From Candidatus Accumulibacter affinis (GTDB lineage Bacteria > Pseudomonadota > Gammaproteobacteria > Burkholderiales > Rhodocyclaceae): a stretch of DNA of 64,000 nt. The first letter of the stretch is position 1. The number at the start of each line of letters is the position of its first letter. Below the pieces are notes generated by a model. The model did not search any database and was not told where the DNA came from. It worked only from the letters and a program-made list of their open reading frames with translations. Below are positions 1 through 9,551 of the stretch, in pieces. The translations under genes and the position numbers were made by a program. Location of the stretch: assembly GCA_016713625.1 (NCBI GenBank), contig JADJOT010000010.1:186001-250000 (forward strand). Direction: 5' to 3'.

Positions 1-165
1 CCGTGACTAAAGTGGGCTGGGGTTGCTGTTTTTTCTGGAATCTGCGTAACCCGCGCATTATAAAGGAATTGCCTCCAGCGCCGACGATTGTCCTGCGGAC
101 GCTGCCGGCAGCGTCCGTCCTGGCCGCAGACCAAAACGAGCCGACTTCGCGCTACACTTCGGCCC

Positions 166-2322
166 ATGTCTGTTTGTCGCTTCGCCATGTTGTCGCTGCT
201 GCTCCTGCTCGCCGCCTGTGGCAGCGAGCAAAACGACCCGTATCCGCGCGCCGAGCGTGGGCAGAACATCCTCTACTCGGCGTTCACCGAGCGTCCCAAG
301 CATCTCGACCCGGTACAGTCATACACCGAGGACGAGATCACTTTCACCGCGCAGGTGTATGAACCGCCGCTGCAGTACCACTACCTGAAGCGGCCGTACA
401 CGCTGATTCCCTTGACCAGCGATGCCGTTCCGACGCCGCGTTTTTATGACGCGAAAGGCCGCCAGCTGCCGGCCGATGCGCCGACGGCGGCGATCGCCTA
501 CAGTGTTTACGAAATTCGCATTCGTCCGGGAATCCGCTATCAGCCGCATCCGGCTTTCGCGATCGAGGCAGGCGGTCAGCCCGTCTATCGCGACGGCGAG
601 CAACTACGCGATATCGAGAAGCTTGCCGACTTTGCCAGGACCGGCAGCCGCGAGTTGATCGCCGACGACTACATCTACGAGATCAAACGCCTTGCGCATC
701 CACGTCTGCATTCGCCGATCTTCAGCATGATGGCCGAGCGCATCGTCGGACTGCGCCAACTCGGCGCTGCCCTGCAGGACGAGGCCAGGCGCATGCCAGC
801 AGGCGGCTGGCTGGATCTCGATCGCTTCCCACTCGCCGGGGTCACCCGCGTTGATCGCTACACCTATCGTATCAAGCTGCGTGGCAAGTACCCGCAGTTC
901 GTTTACTGGCTGGCGATGCCCTTCTTCGCGCCGGTGCCGCGCGAGGTGGACCGCTTCTACCACCAGCCCGGAATGGCCGCCAAGAACCTGACGCTCGATT
1001 GGTATCCGGTGGGCACCGGTCCGTTCATGCTGACGCAGAACAATCCCAACAGCCGCATGGTCCTTGAGCGCAACCCGAACTTCCATGGCGAGGCCTATCC
1101 TTGTCACGGCGAGCCGGAAGATCGGGCGGATGGGCTGCTGGCCGATTGCGGCCAGCCCTTGCCATTCCTCGACAAAGCGGTGTTCTCGCGCGAGAAGGAG
1201 AGCATTCCCTACTGGAACAAGTTCCTGCAAGGCTACTACGATGCTTCGGGGATTTCGTCCGACAGCTTCGACCAGGCGGTGCGCCTGGGGGTCGGCGGTG
1301 ACATGCAGTTGAGCGAAGAAATGCGTGGCAAGGGAATTCGTCTGCTGACCAGCGTGCGCGCGTCGATCTTCTACCTCGGCTTCAACATGCTCGATCCGAT
1401 CGTCGGCGGCCTCGCCGAACAGCCGACCAGGCTGCGACAGGCGCTGTCGATCGCCATTGATCAGGAGGAGTTCATCTCGATCTTCATGAACGGGCGTGGC
1501 ATTGCCGCGTCGAGCCCGCTGCCACCGGGGATTTTCGGTTATCTCGAGGGAGCAGCGGGCAGCAACCCGGTGGTCTATGACTGGGTCGACGGGCAGGCGC
1601 GGCGAAAGCCATTGGCCGCCGCAAAGAAACTTCTCGCCGAAGCGGGCTGGCCGAACGGTCGCCATGCCAGTACCGGCGAACCGCTGGTGTTGAGTCTCGA
1701 TACCACCAGTGGCGGCATGGGGGACAAGTCGCGACTCGACTGGCTGACGCGCCAGTTCGCCAAGCTCGACATCCAGCTCGTGGTTCGCTCGACCGACTTC
1801 AACCGCTTCCAGGAGAAAGTTCGCAAGGGCGCGGTGCAACTCTATTATCTCGGATGGAATGCCGACTATCCCGACCCGGAGAACTTCCTGTTCCTGCTTG
1901 CCGGTCCGGAGGGCAAGGTGGCAAAAGGAGGCGAAAACGCCTCCAACTACGCCAATCCCGAGTTCGACCGCCTGTTCGAGCAGATGAAGAACATGGAGAG
2001 TGAGGGGCCGCGTGGTGTCGAACGGCTGGCGATCATCCGTCAGGCGCTGGCGCTGTTGCAGCACGACGCACCGTGGATCTACGGCTTTCACCCGACCAGC
2101 TACACCCTCAGCCATGTCTGGCTGCGCAATCGCAAGCCGACCGAGGTAGGTCACAACACCTTGAAATACCAGCGCATCGACGTCGCCGAGCGGCAGCGCT
2201 TGCGGCAGGAATGGAATCGACCGGTGCTCTGGCCGCTGGCGGTGGTGGCGGCTTTGCTGGTTGCCGTGCTCTTGCCGGCGGCAATCGGCTATCGCCGCCG
2301 CGAGCGCAGTACCGCGCGGTAG
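166..2322 (+). CDS. Peptide-type ABC transporter substrate-binding lipoprotein (SBP_bac_5)
   Basis: Binds an oligopeptide-like ligand in the periplasm and delivers it to the permeases encoded next. The ATG at 166 is chosen because it opens a lipoprotein signal: a short Leu-rich segment ending in LLAACGSEQ, where the Cys would be lipidated. The 718-residue body has family 5 solute-binding features, such as the segment around WYPVGTGPFML and NPNFHGEAYP, and is long for the family (about 500-600). Oddly, residues about 680-710 form a second hydrophobic segment (WPLAVVAALLVAVLLPAAIG) followed by basic residues, so the protein may be anchored at both ends. It is the first gene of a four-gene cluster. 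The ligand cannot be read from sequence; YejA-like peptides are the best guess. Confidence 0.88.
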   Translation: MSVCRFAMLSLLLLLAACGSEQNDPYPRAERGQNILYSAFTERPKHLDPVQSYTEDEITFTAQVYEPPLQYHYLKRPYTLIPLTSDAVPTPRFYDAKGRQLPADAPTAAIAYSVYEIRIRPGIRYQPHPAFAIEAGGQPVYRDGEQLRDIEKLADFARTGSRELIADDYIYEIKRLAHPRLHSPIFSMMAERIVGLRQLGAALQDEARRMPAGGWLDLDRFPLAGVTRVDRYTYRIKLRGKYPQFVYWLAMPFFAPVPREVDRFYHQPGMAAKNLTLDWYPVGTGPFMLTQNNPNSRMVLERNPNFHGEAYPCHGEPEDRADGLLADCGQPLPFLDKAVFSREKESIPYWNKFLQGYYDASGISSDSFDQAVRLGVGGDMQLSEEMRGKGIRLLTSVRASIFYLGFNMLDPIVGGLAEQPTRLRQALSIAIDQEEFISIFMNGRGIAASSPLPPGIFGYLEGAAGSNPVVYDWVDGQARRKPLAAAKKLLAEAGWPNGRHASTGEPLVLSLDTTSGGMGDKSRLDWLTRQFAKLDIQLVVRSTDFNRFQEKVRKGAVQLYYLGWNADYPDPENFLFLLAGPEGKVAKGGENASNYANPEFDRLFEQMKNMESEGPRGVERLAIIRQALALLQHDAPWIYGFHPTSYTLSHVWLRNRKPTEVGHNTLKYQRIDVAERQRLRQEWNRPVLWPLAVVAALLVAVLLPAAIGYRRRERSTAR

Positions 2323-2437
2323 TGAACGTGCCGATCGCGAATCCGGGCGCGCGCCGAGCGCAGCGTAACGCGCTACGGCCAGGCGCGCGGCACGGACAGC
2401 GGCGGCCTGGCCGCGCTTGAGGTATATTCCGCCAACC

Positions 2438-3415
2438 ATGCTTGCCTACCTCGTTCGTCGCTTACTCTACGCCTTGCCGATCCTGATCGGCGTAAACCTG
2501 ATTACCTTCGCGCTGTTTTTCGTGGTCAACACGCCGGACGACATGGCGCGCATGCAACTCGGCGTCAAGCGCGTTACCCCGGAGGCGATCTCCCGCTGGA
2601 AAGCGGAACGTGGTTACGACAAGCCGCTGTTCATCAACGACGAAGCCATCGGCAGCGCGGTGTTCACCGATACCATTTTCTTCAGCAAATCGGCGCGCAT
2701 GTTTGCCGGCGATTTCGGGCGTGCTGAGGACGGTCGGGACATTGCCCGCGAGATCGTTTCGCGGATGGGCCCGTCACTGGCCATCGCCTTGCCTACCTTC
2801 ATCGTCGGCCTGCTGGTGACGGTCTCGTTCGCTCTGTTGCTGACCTTCTTCCGCGCCAGTTACCTCGATTTCTGGGGCGTTGTCCTGTGCGTTGCGATGA
2901 TGTCGATCTCGGGCCTGTTCTACATCATCGGCGGTCAGTATCTGGTCAGCAAGATCTGGCGTTTGGTGCCGATCTCGGGTTATGGCGGCGGGCTCGACGC
3001 CTGGAAGTTCCTGCTCCTGCCAGTGCTGATCGGCGTCCTCTCGGGCATCGGTTCGTCGACTCGCTGGTACCGCACCATTTTTCTCGAAGAAATCTCGCGC
3101 GACTATGTGCGTACCGCGCGTGCCAAGGGGCTGTCCGAGCTGACGGTGTTGTTCCGACACGTCCTGCGCAACGCCCTGATTCCGATCCTGACCGGCGTGG
3201 TGGTGGTGATTCCGCTGCTGTTCATGGGTTCGCTACTCACGGAATCCTTCTTTGGCATACCCGGGCTGGGCAGTTACACCATCGACGCGATCAATGCGCA
3301 GGATTTTGCCGTCGTCCGCGCCATGGTGTTCATCGGATCGGTGATGTACATCGTCGGACTGATCCTCACCGATCTCTCCTACACCTTTGTCGACCCGCGG
3401 ATTCGCTTCAACTGA
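2438..3415 (+). CDS. ABC transporter permease, DppB/YejB type
   Basis: Inner-membrane channel subunit of the peptide-type importer. The protein of 325 residues begins MLAYLVRRLLYALPILIG, the usual N-terminus of the family, with about six membrane segments. The EAA-like coupling region (YVRTARAKGLSELTVLFRHV) faces the ATPase. The ATG at 2438 was preferred over one seven codons upstream because the family starts directly with the first membrane helix. It overlaps the next permease by one base (3415). The periplasmic loop after helix 1 is long, as in YejB-like proteins. Substrate not determined. Confidence 0.9.
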   Translation: MLAYLVRRLLYALPILIGVNLITFALFFVVNTPDDMARMQLGVKRVTPEAISRWKAERGYDKPLFINDEAIGSAVFTDTIFFSKSARMFAGDFGRAEDGRDIAREIVSRMGPSLAIALPTFIVGLLVTVSFALLLTFFRASYLDFWGVVLCVAMMSISGLFYIIGGQYLVSKIWRLVPISGYGGGLDAWKFLLLPVLIGVLSGIGSSTRWYRTIFLEEISRDYVRTARAKGLSELTVLFRHVLRNALIPILTGVVVVIPLLFMGSLLTESFFGIPGLGSYTIDAINAQDFAVVRAMVFIGSVMYIVGLILTDLSYTFVDPRIRFN

Positions 3416-4851
3416 TGGCTCCCGTCATTCTCTGGTCGGATGTGCTGATCTGGTTGCTGGTGGTAGCTGCCATCGCGCTCGGCTGGCTGTCGGCACGCAA
3501 TCCGCTGTTGCGTGCTGCCTGGCAGCGAGTGGGCCGCAACCGCGCGGGAATGGCGTCGGCGACAGTGTTGCTGGCTTTCGTCGGTGTTGGTCTGCTCGAC
3601 TCGATTCACTTTCGGTCGCTCCTCGAGAGCAGCGCAGGGCCGGCTGCTGCCCGGCCCGCAGCGCAGGCCTATTCCGTCGACGTCTTGTCGCTGCTCGACG
3701 TGGCCCTGACCCCCTTGCGCACGCGCAACGAAAAAACCTATTCGGAGCCGCTGGCGACGCGCGCACACGCCAAGGAATCGACCGAGGTCCGCGCTGCCGA
3801 CGGGCGGATTCGGCAAAGCCGCGACTACCCACGCTTGAAGTACGGTGGCGCGCACCTCGGGGCCGACGAGGCAGGTCATGACGCCGATGTTGGCGACCGG
3901 TTGCTGCGTGCGTCGGGCATTGCAGCTCTCGTCTGGGGGGCGCTGGCGGCAGCGATGGCCGGCGGCCTGGCGCGCGCTGAAGCCTGCTCGCGGCGCGAGG
4001 CGTGGCGGCGGATCTGGCGCAACGAGAGCGATTTTGCCGGCAATGCGGTGCTCGTCGCGATGGCGGTGCTACTGCTGCTCGGCCTGTCGATGGCCATGCT
4101 TGCCACGCCCTACCATGTTTTCGGAACCGACAAGGTTGGGCAGGATGTCCTTTATCAGGTGCTCAAGAGCGTACGTACGGCGCTGGTCATCGGCCTGGTG
4201 ACGACGCTGGTAATGCTGCCGTTGTCGATTTTTCTCGGCGTCGTCGCTGGTTACTTCCGTGGCTGGATCGATGACCTGATCCAGTACCTGTATACCACCC
4301 TCAGCTCGATCCCCGGGGTCCTGCTGATCGCCGCTGCAGTACTGATGATGCAGGTGGTCATCGACACCCATCCACACTGGTTTACGACGGCCGCCGAGCG
4401 AGCCGACCTGCGCCTGTTGGCTTTGTGCTTCATTCTCGGGGTCACCAGTTGGACTGGTCTGTGCCGGCTGCTGCGCGGCGAGACGCTGAAGCTGCGCGAG
4501 CTGGAATACATCCAGGCAGCGCAGGCTTTCGGCGTCTCCGACCTGCGCATCATCGCGCGCCACATCCTGCCGAATCTGATGCACATCGTGATCATCGCGC
4601 TGGTGATGGACTTTTCGAGTCTGGTGCTCGCCGAGGCGGTATTGTCCTACGTTGGTATCGGCGTCGACCCGACGATGATCAGCTTCGGGACGATGATCAA
4701 CAACGCCCGCCTCGAACTGGCACGCGAACCGATGGTCTGGTGGTCGCTGGCTGCCGCTTTCGTCTTCATGTTTACGCTGGTGCTGGCGGCGAATCTGCTG
4801 GCCGATGCCGTGCGCGACGCTTTCGATCCCCGTCTGGCAGGGTCGGCATGA
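3415..4851 (+). CDS. ABC transporter permease, DppC/YejE type, with enlarged N-terminal part
   Basis: Second channel subunit of the importer. It starts at the ATG overlapping the stop of the previous gene (TGATG), implying translational coupling. The 478 residues are about 150 more than typical DppC. Two N-terminal hydrophobic segments are followed by a polar stretch (about residues 85-160), then a third hydrophobic segment and the classic FGTDKVGQDVLYQ motif that begins the DppC core. The coupling loop reads LEYIQAAQAFGVSDLRIIARH. The extra N-terminal region resembles YejE. It overlaps the ATPase gene by 4 nt (ATGA). Confidence 0.88.
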   Translation: MAPVILWSDVLIWLLVVAAIALGWLSARNPLLRAAWQRVGRNRAGMASATVLLAFVGVGLLDSIHFRSLLESSAGPAAARPAAQAYSVDVLSLLDVALTPLRTRNEKTYSEPLATRAHAKESTEVRAADGRIRQSRDYPRLKYGGAHLGADEAGHDADVGDRLLRASGIAALVWGALAAAMAGGLARAEACSRREAWRRIWRNESDFAGNAVLVAMAVLLLLGLSMAMLATPYHVFGTDKVGQDVLYQVLKSVRTALVIGLVTTLVMLPLSIFLGVVAGYFRGWIDDLIQYLYTTLSSIPGVLLIAAAVLMMQVVIDTHPHWFTTAAERADLRLLALCFILGVTSWTGLCRLLRGETLKLRELEYIQAAQAFGVSDLRIIARHILPNLMHIVIIALVMDFSSLVLAEAVLSYVGIGVDPTMISFGTMINNARLELAREPMVWWSLAAAFVFMFTLVLAANLLADAVRDAFDPRLAGSA

Positions 4852-6887
4852 GCCAGGAGGTGCGCGTTCGCGAAGAGGTGCTGCTCAGGGTTCGCGACCT
4901 GAGTATCGCTTTTGCGAGCGGTCGTTCCTTGCTGCCAGCGGTCGCTGGTATTGGCTTTCAGGTGGTCGCCGGCGAGACCCTGGCCTTGCTCGGCGAGTCG
5001 GGTTGTGGCAAGTCGGCGACGGCACTTGCACTCCTGCGCCTGCTGCCAGCGGCCGGCAGGATTCTTGGCGGCGAAGTGTCATTCGCGGGCCGTGATCTGC
5101 TGCGTCTGCCCGAAGCCGAGATGCGTGGCGTACGCGGTGGCGGCATGGCGATGATTTTTCAGGAGCCGGCCACCAGTCTCAATCCGGTGCTTACCGTCGG
5201 CCGCCAGCTTGCCGAGGTTCTCGAACGCCACCTCGCGCTGAGCGGACCGCTAACGCGCGCGCGTTCGCTCGAACTGCTGACGGCGGTCGGTATTGCTGAT
5301 GCGGAACGTCGCCTTGGCGAATATCCCTTTCAGCTCTCGGGCGGCATGAAACAACGCGTGATGATCGCTATTGCGCTGGCCGGCAAGCCGCGCCTGCTGA
5401 TTGCCGACGAGCCGACGACAGCGCTCGATGTCACCATCCAGGCGCAGGTTCTCGAACTGCTGCGCCGCTTGCAGGCCGAACGTGCGATGGGCATGCTGTT
5501 GATCAGCCATGATCTCGGCGTCGTCGCACAGATGGCGACCCGGGTCGGCGTCATGTACGCTGGCGAGATCGTCGAGGAAGCGCCTCGCCAGGCCTTCTTC
5601 TCCTCGCCGCGTCACCCCTACACGCAGAAGCTGTTTGCCGCCTTGCCCGATCTGGCACGGCGCGGCGGCAGGCTGGAGACGATTCCCGGGCAGGTGCCGC
5701 CGTTGTCGGAGATGCCTGGCGGCTGCCGCTTCGCAGCGCGCTGTGCGCAGGCCTGGGAGCTGTGTCGCCAGGAAGCGCCGCAGTGGCGGCAGGTGGCGGT
5801 CGGTCATCGCGTCCGCTGCCATCTCAATGACGGGCAGGGCCAGAGGCCAGGTGTGGTGGCCAGCGTGGTGGCGGCGGCGGTCACCGTCGATACCTTGCGC
5901 TCGTCCGCACCCGCGTTGCTCGTGGTGCAGGACCTGCGGGTGCATTTCCCCATCCGACGCGGCGTCCTGCAGCGTACTGTCGGCTATGTACGGGCGGTTG
6001 ATGGCGTCTCGCTGGAGTTGGCGCGTGGCCAGACGCTGGCGCTGGTCGGCGAATCGGGTTGCGGCAAGACCACGGTCGGCAAGGCGATCCTGCAGTTGCT
6101 TGCCGCCAGCAGCGGCAGCGTGCAGTGGCAGGGAGAGGAACTTGGCGGCCAGTCGCGCCGCGCCTTACGGCCATTGCGCCGGCGCATGCAGATGATTTTC
6201 CAGGATCCTTTCGCTTCGTTGAACCCGCGTCTGGCAGTTGGCGAGATCATCGGTGAAGGCCTGCGTGCGCTCGGGATGAGGGCGCAGCGGCAAGAACACG
6301 CTGCGGCGATCGCCGCTGTCCTGCAGCAGGTGGGTCTTGACCAGGTCGCGGCGGCGCGTTATCCGCACGAGTTCTCGGGGGGGCAGCGGCAACGCATCGC
6401 GATCGCACGCGCGCTGGCGGTACAACCGGATCTGGTGATTTGCGACGAGCCGACCTCGGCGCTCGACGTGTCGGTGCAGGCGCAGATTCTCAATCTGCTC
6501 GCAACACTGCAAGCCGATCTCGGGCTTGCCTACCTGTTCATCACGCACAACTTTGCCGTTGTCGATCACCTGGCACACCTGGTGGCGGTGATGTATCTGG
6601 GCCGCATCGTCGAGCGCGGGACGGTCGATGAAGTCCTGCGTTCGCCGCAGCACCCTTACACCCGCGCCCTGCTGTCGGCAGTTCCAGGTCCGCGCCTCGA
6701 CCTGCAGCCCGAGTTCATCCGCTTGCCGGGAGAAATCCCGTCGCCGGCCACGCCACCGATGGGCTGCCATTTTCATCCGCGCTGCCGGCAGGCCAGCGTC
6801 GCTTGCCGCGAACGCTATCCCGAGGCCAGCACGCTGTCGAGGACCCACTCGGTGCACTGCCACCTCTATCCGCAACCGCCCGCGTGA
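4848..6887 (+). CDS. ABC transporter ATP-binding protein, fused DppD-DppF (YejF-like)
   Basis: Energises the importer by ATP hydrolysis at the cytoplasmic face. The 679 residues contain two complete ATPase domains. The first has Walker A GESGCGKSAT, signature LSGGMKQRV and Walker B LLIADEPTTALD. The second has Walker A GESGCGKTTV, signature FSGGQRQRI and Walker B LVICDEPTSALD. Each half ends with the Cys-containing oligopeptide-ATPase extension (GCRFAARC and GCHFHPRC), which often holds an iron-sulfur cluster in DppD/DppF. The start overlaps the permease stop by 4 nt. It is the last gene of the cluster and is followed by a hairpin terminator. Confidence 0.93.
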   Translation: MSQEVRVREEVLLRVRDLSIAFASGRSLLPAVAGIGFQVVAGETLALLGESGCGKSATALALLRLLPAAGRILGGEVSFAGRDLLRLPEAEMRGVRGGGMAMIFQEPATSLNPVLTVGRQLAEVLERHLALSGPLTRARSLELLTAVGIADAERRLGEYPFQLSGGMKQRVMIAIALAGKPRLLIADEPTTALDVTIQAQVLELLRRLQAERAMGMLLISHDLGVVAQMATRVGVMYAGEIVEEAPRQAFFSSPRHPYTQKLFAALPDLARRGGRLETIPGQVPPLSEMPGGCRFAARCAQAWELCRQEAPQWRQVAVGHRVRCHLNDGQGQRPGVVASVVAAAVTVDTLRSSAPALLVVQDLRVHFPIRRGVLQRTVGYVRAVDGVSLELARGQTLALVGESGCGKTTVGKAILQLLAASSGSVQWQGEELGGQSRRALRPLRRRMQMIFQDPFASLNPRLAVGEIIGEGLRALGMRAQRQEHAAAIAAVLQQVGLDQVAAARYPHEFSGGQRQRIAIARALAVQPDLVICDEPTSALDVSVQAQILNLLATLQADLGLAYLFITHNFAVVDHLAHLVAVMYLGRIVERGTVDEVLRSPQHPYTRALLSAVPGPRLDLQPEFIRLPGEIPSPATPPMGCHFHPRCRQASVACRERYPEASTLSRTHSVHCHLYPQPPA

Positions 6888-6892
6888 AACTG

Positions 6893-6917
6893 AAACGCCG
6901 CCTGGCGGCGGCGTTTT
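6893..6917 (+). terminator. Rho-independent terminator after the ABC cluster
   Basis: Eight-base GC-rich stem (ACGCCGCC / GGCGGCGT) with a TGGC loop, flanked by A on the left and a four-T run on the right, six bases after the ATPase stop. It lies between two convergent genes and may also serve the transglycosylase gene on the other strand. Confidence 0.75.
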
Positions 6918-6938
6918 CTGCGGGCGGTGACGGGGCGA

Positions 6939-8915
6939 CTAGAGCATGTTCTGCACGAGCTGGATGGTCAGCGTCTGCCCAGGCTTGAGTTCGTTGCCGT
7001 GGATGCGGTTCCAGCGCAGCAGATCATCCTTCTCGACACGGAACTGGCGCGCAATCGAGACCAGCGTGTCGCCGCGACGGATCGTGTATTGCGCCAGCTT
7101 GGTTGATTTCTTTCTGGCTTGCCGGGAATGATCTGACGAGTCGTCCGCCTTCTTGCGGAGATCGGCCTTGGCCAGGGTCTGGCGGTGCTCGATTTCGGCC
7201 ACGTCGGTGCGTGTTCGCCCTGCCGGTGGCTTGCTGGCCGGTTCAGGCGCCGCTACTGCCAGTCTGGTGCCGGCATTCACCTGGTCGGCGCGCAGCTTGT
7301 TGAGCTGTTTCAGTTCGGCCACGCTCATGTCGTAGCGGCTGGCGATCTCCGACAGACTTTCGCCTCTGCGCACGCTGTGGCTGCGAGTGGCCGCGACGGG
7401 TTCAGCACGCGACTCAATGCGTTTGCTGTCGGCTTCCGCCAGCGTCGTGCGTTGGCCGCCTGTGGTCGGCTTGCTTGGCTCAGGCGCGGCCACCGCCAGC
7501 TTGCTCCCGGCGTTCACCTGGTTGGCATGCAGCTTGTTGAGCTGCTTTAGTTCGCCTACGGTCATGCCGTAATGCTGCGCCACCTTGAGCAGCGTTTCGC
7601 CCTTCAGCACCGTGTGTGAACGGGAGATGACCACGGGTGCTGGTTCAGGCTGCGGAAGCCGCGGCTGCTCTGCCACGATCTGCGGCTCGGGCATTGCGGC
7701 GACATCGGCCGGGTCGCTGCCCTCCTGGCTTGCGACCAGTAGGGTCAACCCCGGTGCGGGCCTGATCCTGCCGTTGAGGCCATTGACCGACTTGAGGTTG
7801 GCGACGGTCATGCCAAAACGCGGCGCGACTTCTTCGAGCCTGTCGCCGGCACGCAGCGTGTAGGACTGCCATGAGGACAGAGGCTTTTCACTCCCCTCGT
7901 GGGCCTCGAGGTTGCTGATGAAGGCGTCGACCTTGTGCGTCGGGATCGCCATCGGCGTTTCGGACTTGATGACCGGGCGATTATGCGCGGGGTTTAACGC
8001 GACGAACTCCTGGACCGGCATTTCAGCCAGTTGCGCCGCCAGCTTGACGTCGATATTGCCGGTCTTGGTGACTGTCGCGAAATAGGGTTGGTTGGGGACA
8101 CCGCGGATGTTCAGCTGGACGAGGATGTTCGGGTTGCTGAAGACGTTCTTCAGGGCCTGCAGTTTGGGGACGTAATTCCGGGTTTCCTCGGGCATCGTCA
8201 GACTCAGATAGTCGGTCGGCAGACCATTCGCCCTGTTCCTGTTGATCGCCTTGCCGACAGCGCCTTCGCCCCAGTTGTAGGAAGCGAGCGCCAGGTGCCA
8301 GTCGCCGTGCAGATCGTAGATGTACTGCAGGTAATCGAGGGCCGCTGCGGTCGACGCGACAATGTCACGCCGCTCGTCAACCCACCAGTTCTGTTCGAGC
8401 TTGTATTGTTTGCCAGTCGCCGGAACAAACTGCCAAAGGCCGGAAGCATGGCTGCGCGAGTAGGCGGTGGGGTTGTAGGCGCTTTCGACCATGGGCAGCA
8501 GCGCCAACTCCATAGGCATGCCGCGCTTATCGAGTTCCTCGACGATGTGATGCAGATAGCGGCTGCTGCGCTCGACCATACGGCGCAACGACTCCGGGTG
8601 ATTCAGATACCATTGCTGGTGATGCAGAACCAGTGAGTTGTTGATGTTCGGCATCGAGAAGCCCAGGCGCACACGCTGGAACAACTCCTCGGGCCGCGCA
8701 GTCAGATCGATGGTTTCGGGCAACTGCGTCGGCGTGGCCAGTTCGAAGACCGGCAAGACCCCGTCGGGATCGACTCGCCAGGCGGCATCACTGGCAGCGC
8801 CTGGGGGTGAGCGGGGATGGGGTGGTGTGGCGAGGCCCTGGTTTGCTGCTTCGTCCGAGGAAGCAGCGCTGCAGGCAAAAGCAAAAGCGATAGCGAACGC
8901 GATTCGTGGCGTCAT
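6939..8915 (-). CDS. mltD: Membrane-bound lytic murein transglycosylase with LysM repeats (MltD-like)
   Basis: Cleaves the glycan strands of peptidoglycan in the periplasm. The chosen start (MTPRIAFAIAFAFACSA) gives a signal peptide; an upstream in-frame ATG would add 59 residues with no family likeness. The 658-residue protein has a transglycosylase domain with the catalytic Glu in LLPMVESAYNP and the typical GLWQFVPATG and ALASYNWGEGAV motifs. It is followed by four LysM peptidoglycan-binding repeats, recognisable as YTLRAGD, HTVLKGETL, HSVRRGESL and YTIRRGDTL. Repeats 2 and 3 are very alike (VGELKQLNKL and VAELKQLNKL), pointing to a recent internal duplication. Standard MltD has fewer LysM units. 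Confidence 0.93.
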   Translation of the reverse strand: MTPRIAFAIAFAFACSAASSDEAANQGLATPPHPRSPPGAASDAAWRVDPDGVLPVFELATPTQLPETIDLTARPEELFQRVRLGFSMPNINNSLVLHHQQWYLNHPESLRRMVERSSRYLHHIVEELDKRGMPMELALLPMVESAYNPTAYSRSHASGLWQFVPATGKQYKLEQNWWVDERRDIVASTAAALDYLQYIYDLHGDWHLALASYNWGEGAVGKAINRNRANGLPTDYLSLTMPEETRNYVPKLQALKNVFSNPNILVQLNIRGVPNQPYFATVTKTGNIDVKLAAQLAEMPVQEFVALNPAHNRPVIKSETPMAIPTHKVDAFISNLEAHEGSEKPLSSWQSYTLRAGDRLEEVAPRFGMTVANLKSVNGLNGRIRPAPGLTLLVASQEGSDPADVAAMPEPQIVAEQPRLPQPEPAPVVISRSHTVLKGETLLKVAQHYGMTVGELKQLNKLHANQVNAGSKLAVAAPEPSKPTTGGQRTTLAEADSKRIESRAEPVAATRSHSVRRGESLSEIASRYDMSVAELKQLNKLRADQVNAGTRLAVAAPEPASKPPAGRTRTDVAEIEHRQTLAKADLRKKADDSSDHSRQARKKSTKLAQYTIRRGDTLVSIARQFRVEKDDLLRWNRIHGNELKPGQTLTIQLVQNML

Positions 8916-9142
8916 CCGTACATCCTGTTCTCGTTGTCGGGTGGGCGCCAGTTCATCCCCGCTGGGTGGGATCACCTGGTCGAATGGTGAGGCTGCAAGG
9001 CAGTGATTATAGTGCAAAGCTGCGGGGGAAGTGGACAGCAATTGCGCAGAAAAGTTTCCACGGCGCGAATGCATGCCGGGCGTAGCAGCCAAGGGGACCT
9101 TGTTTCAGCACGGATGGCGAGCGGGGCGCGCCTGCTGAAAAC

Positions 9143-9170
9143 AGAAAGCCCAGTCCTGGCTGGGCTTTCT
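9143..9170 (-). terminator. Terminator of the tRNA-Asp gene
   Basis: A perfect 11-base inverted repeat (AGAAAGCCCAG / CTGGGCTTTCT) around a six-base loop. On the minus strand it is followed by a T-rich stretch (GTTTTC). It starts 12 bases past the tRNA 3' end. Confidence 0.8.
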
Positions 9171-9181
9171 ACTGGGAAGGC

Positions 9182-9258
9182 TGGCGGAGTGGACGGGACT
9201 CGAACCCGCGACCCCCGGCGTGACAGGCCGGTATTCTAACCAACTGAACTACCACTCC
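9182..9258 (-). tRNA. tRNA-Asp (anticodon GTC)
   Basis: Read on the minus strand, the gene begins GGAGTGGTAGTTCAGTTGG and ends CCACTCC-G-CCA, giving a seven-base acceptor stem. The CCA is encoded. The anticodon loop reads CCTGTCACG, with anticodon GTC. The T arm contains GGTTCGAGTCC. All arms are canonical. Confidence 0.97.
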
Positions 9259-9330
9259 GTGCTGCGAATGTGCTGCCAAGTCACCGTCCGATGGTAGCGT
9301 GCTGCTCGCTTGGCGACCGTGAAGCTGCGC

Positions 9331-9358
9331 ATTATAGCGAATTTCGGCGGGCAAGCAA
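9331..9358 (-). promoter_or_regulatory. Sigma-70 promoter of the tRNA-Asp gene
   Basis: On the minus strand a -35 box TTGCTT (9358-9353) and a perfect -10 box TATAAT (9336-9331) are separated by 16 bases. The -10 lies about 72 bases upstream of the mature tRNA. Confidence 0.7.
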
Positions 9359-9500
9359 GGGGCGCGCGCGTGAGCGCGTGACCCCGCGATCGAAGCATCA
9401 TTTTGGCTAGCGGCCTTTCGCCAGTCGGCGTGGCTGCCACGGCTTTGCAAGGCAGGGGTTGCGCCAGCTACCCTGGACTTGAAGAGCTTGCCTGGATAAG

Positions 9501-9548
9501 GGTGAAGGCAGGCCGGGGTGAAGGCAGGCCGGGGTGAAGGCAGGCCGC
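9501..9548. repeat. Three tandem copies of a 16-bp unit
   Basis: The unit GGTGAAGGCAGGCCGG occurs three times head to tail (the third ends in GC), immediately after the stop codon of the cyclase-FHA gene. It is a simple tandem repeat with no evident function. Confidence 0.9.
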
Positions 9549-9551
9549 GCG

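Noticed and set aside
604..2439. A 611-codon minus-strand frame opposite the substrate-binding protein
   Set aside because: Antisense shadow of a clear lipoprotein gene; no domain, and high Arg/His/Gln content typical of such shadows.
9501..9548. Tandem 16-bp repeats considered as a CRISPR or iteron array
   Set aside because: Only three contiguous units without spacers; neither CRISPR architecture nor replication genes are present.
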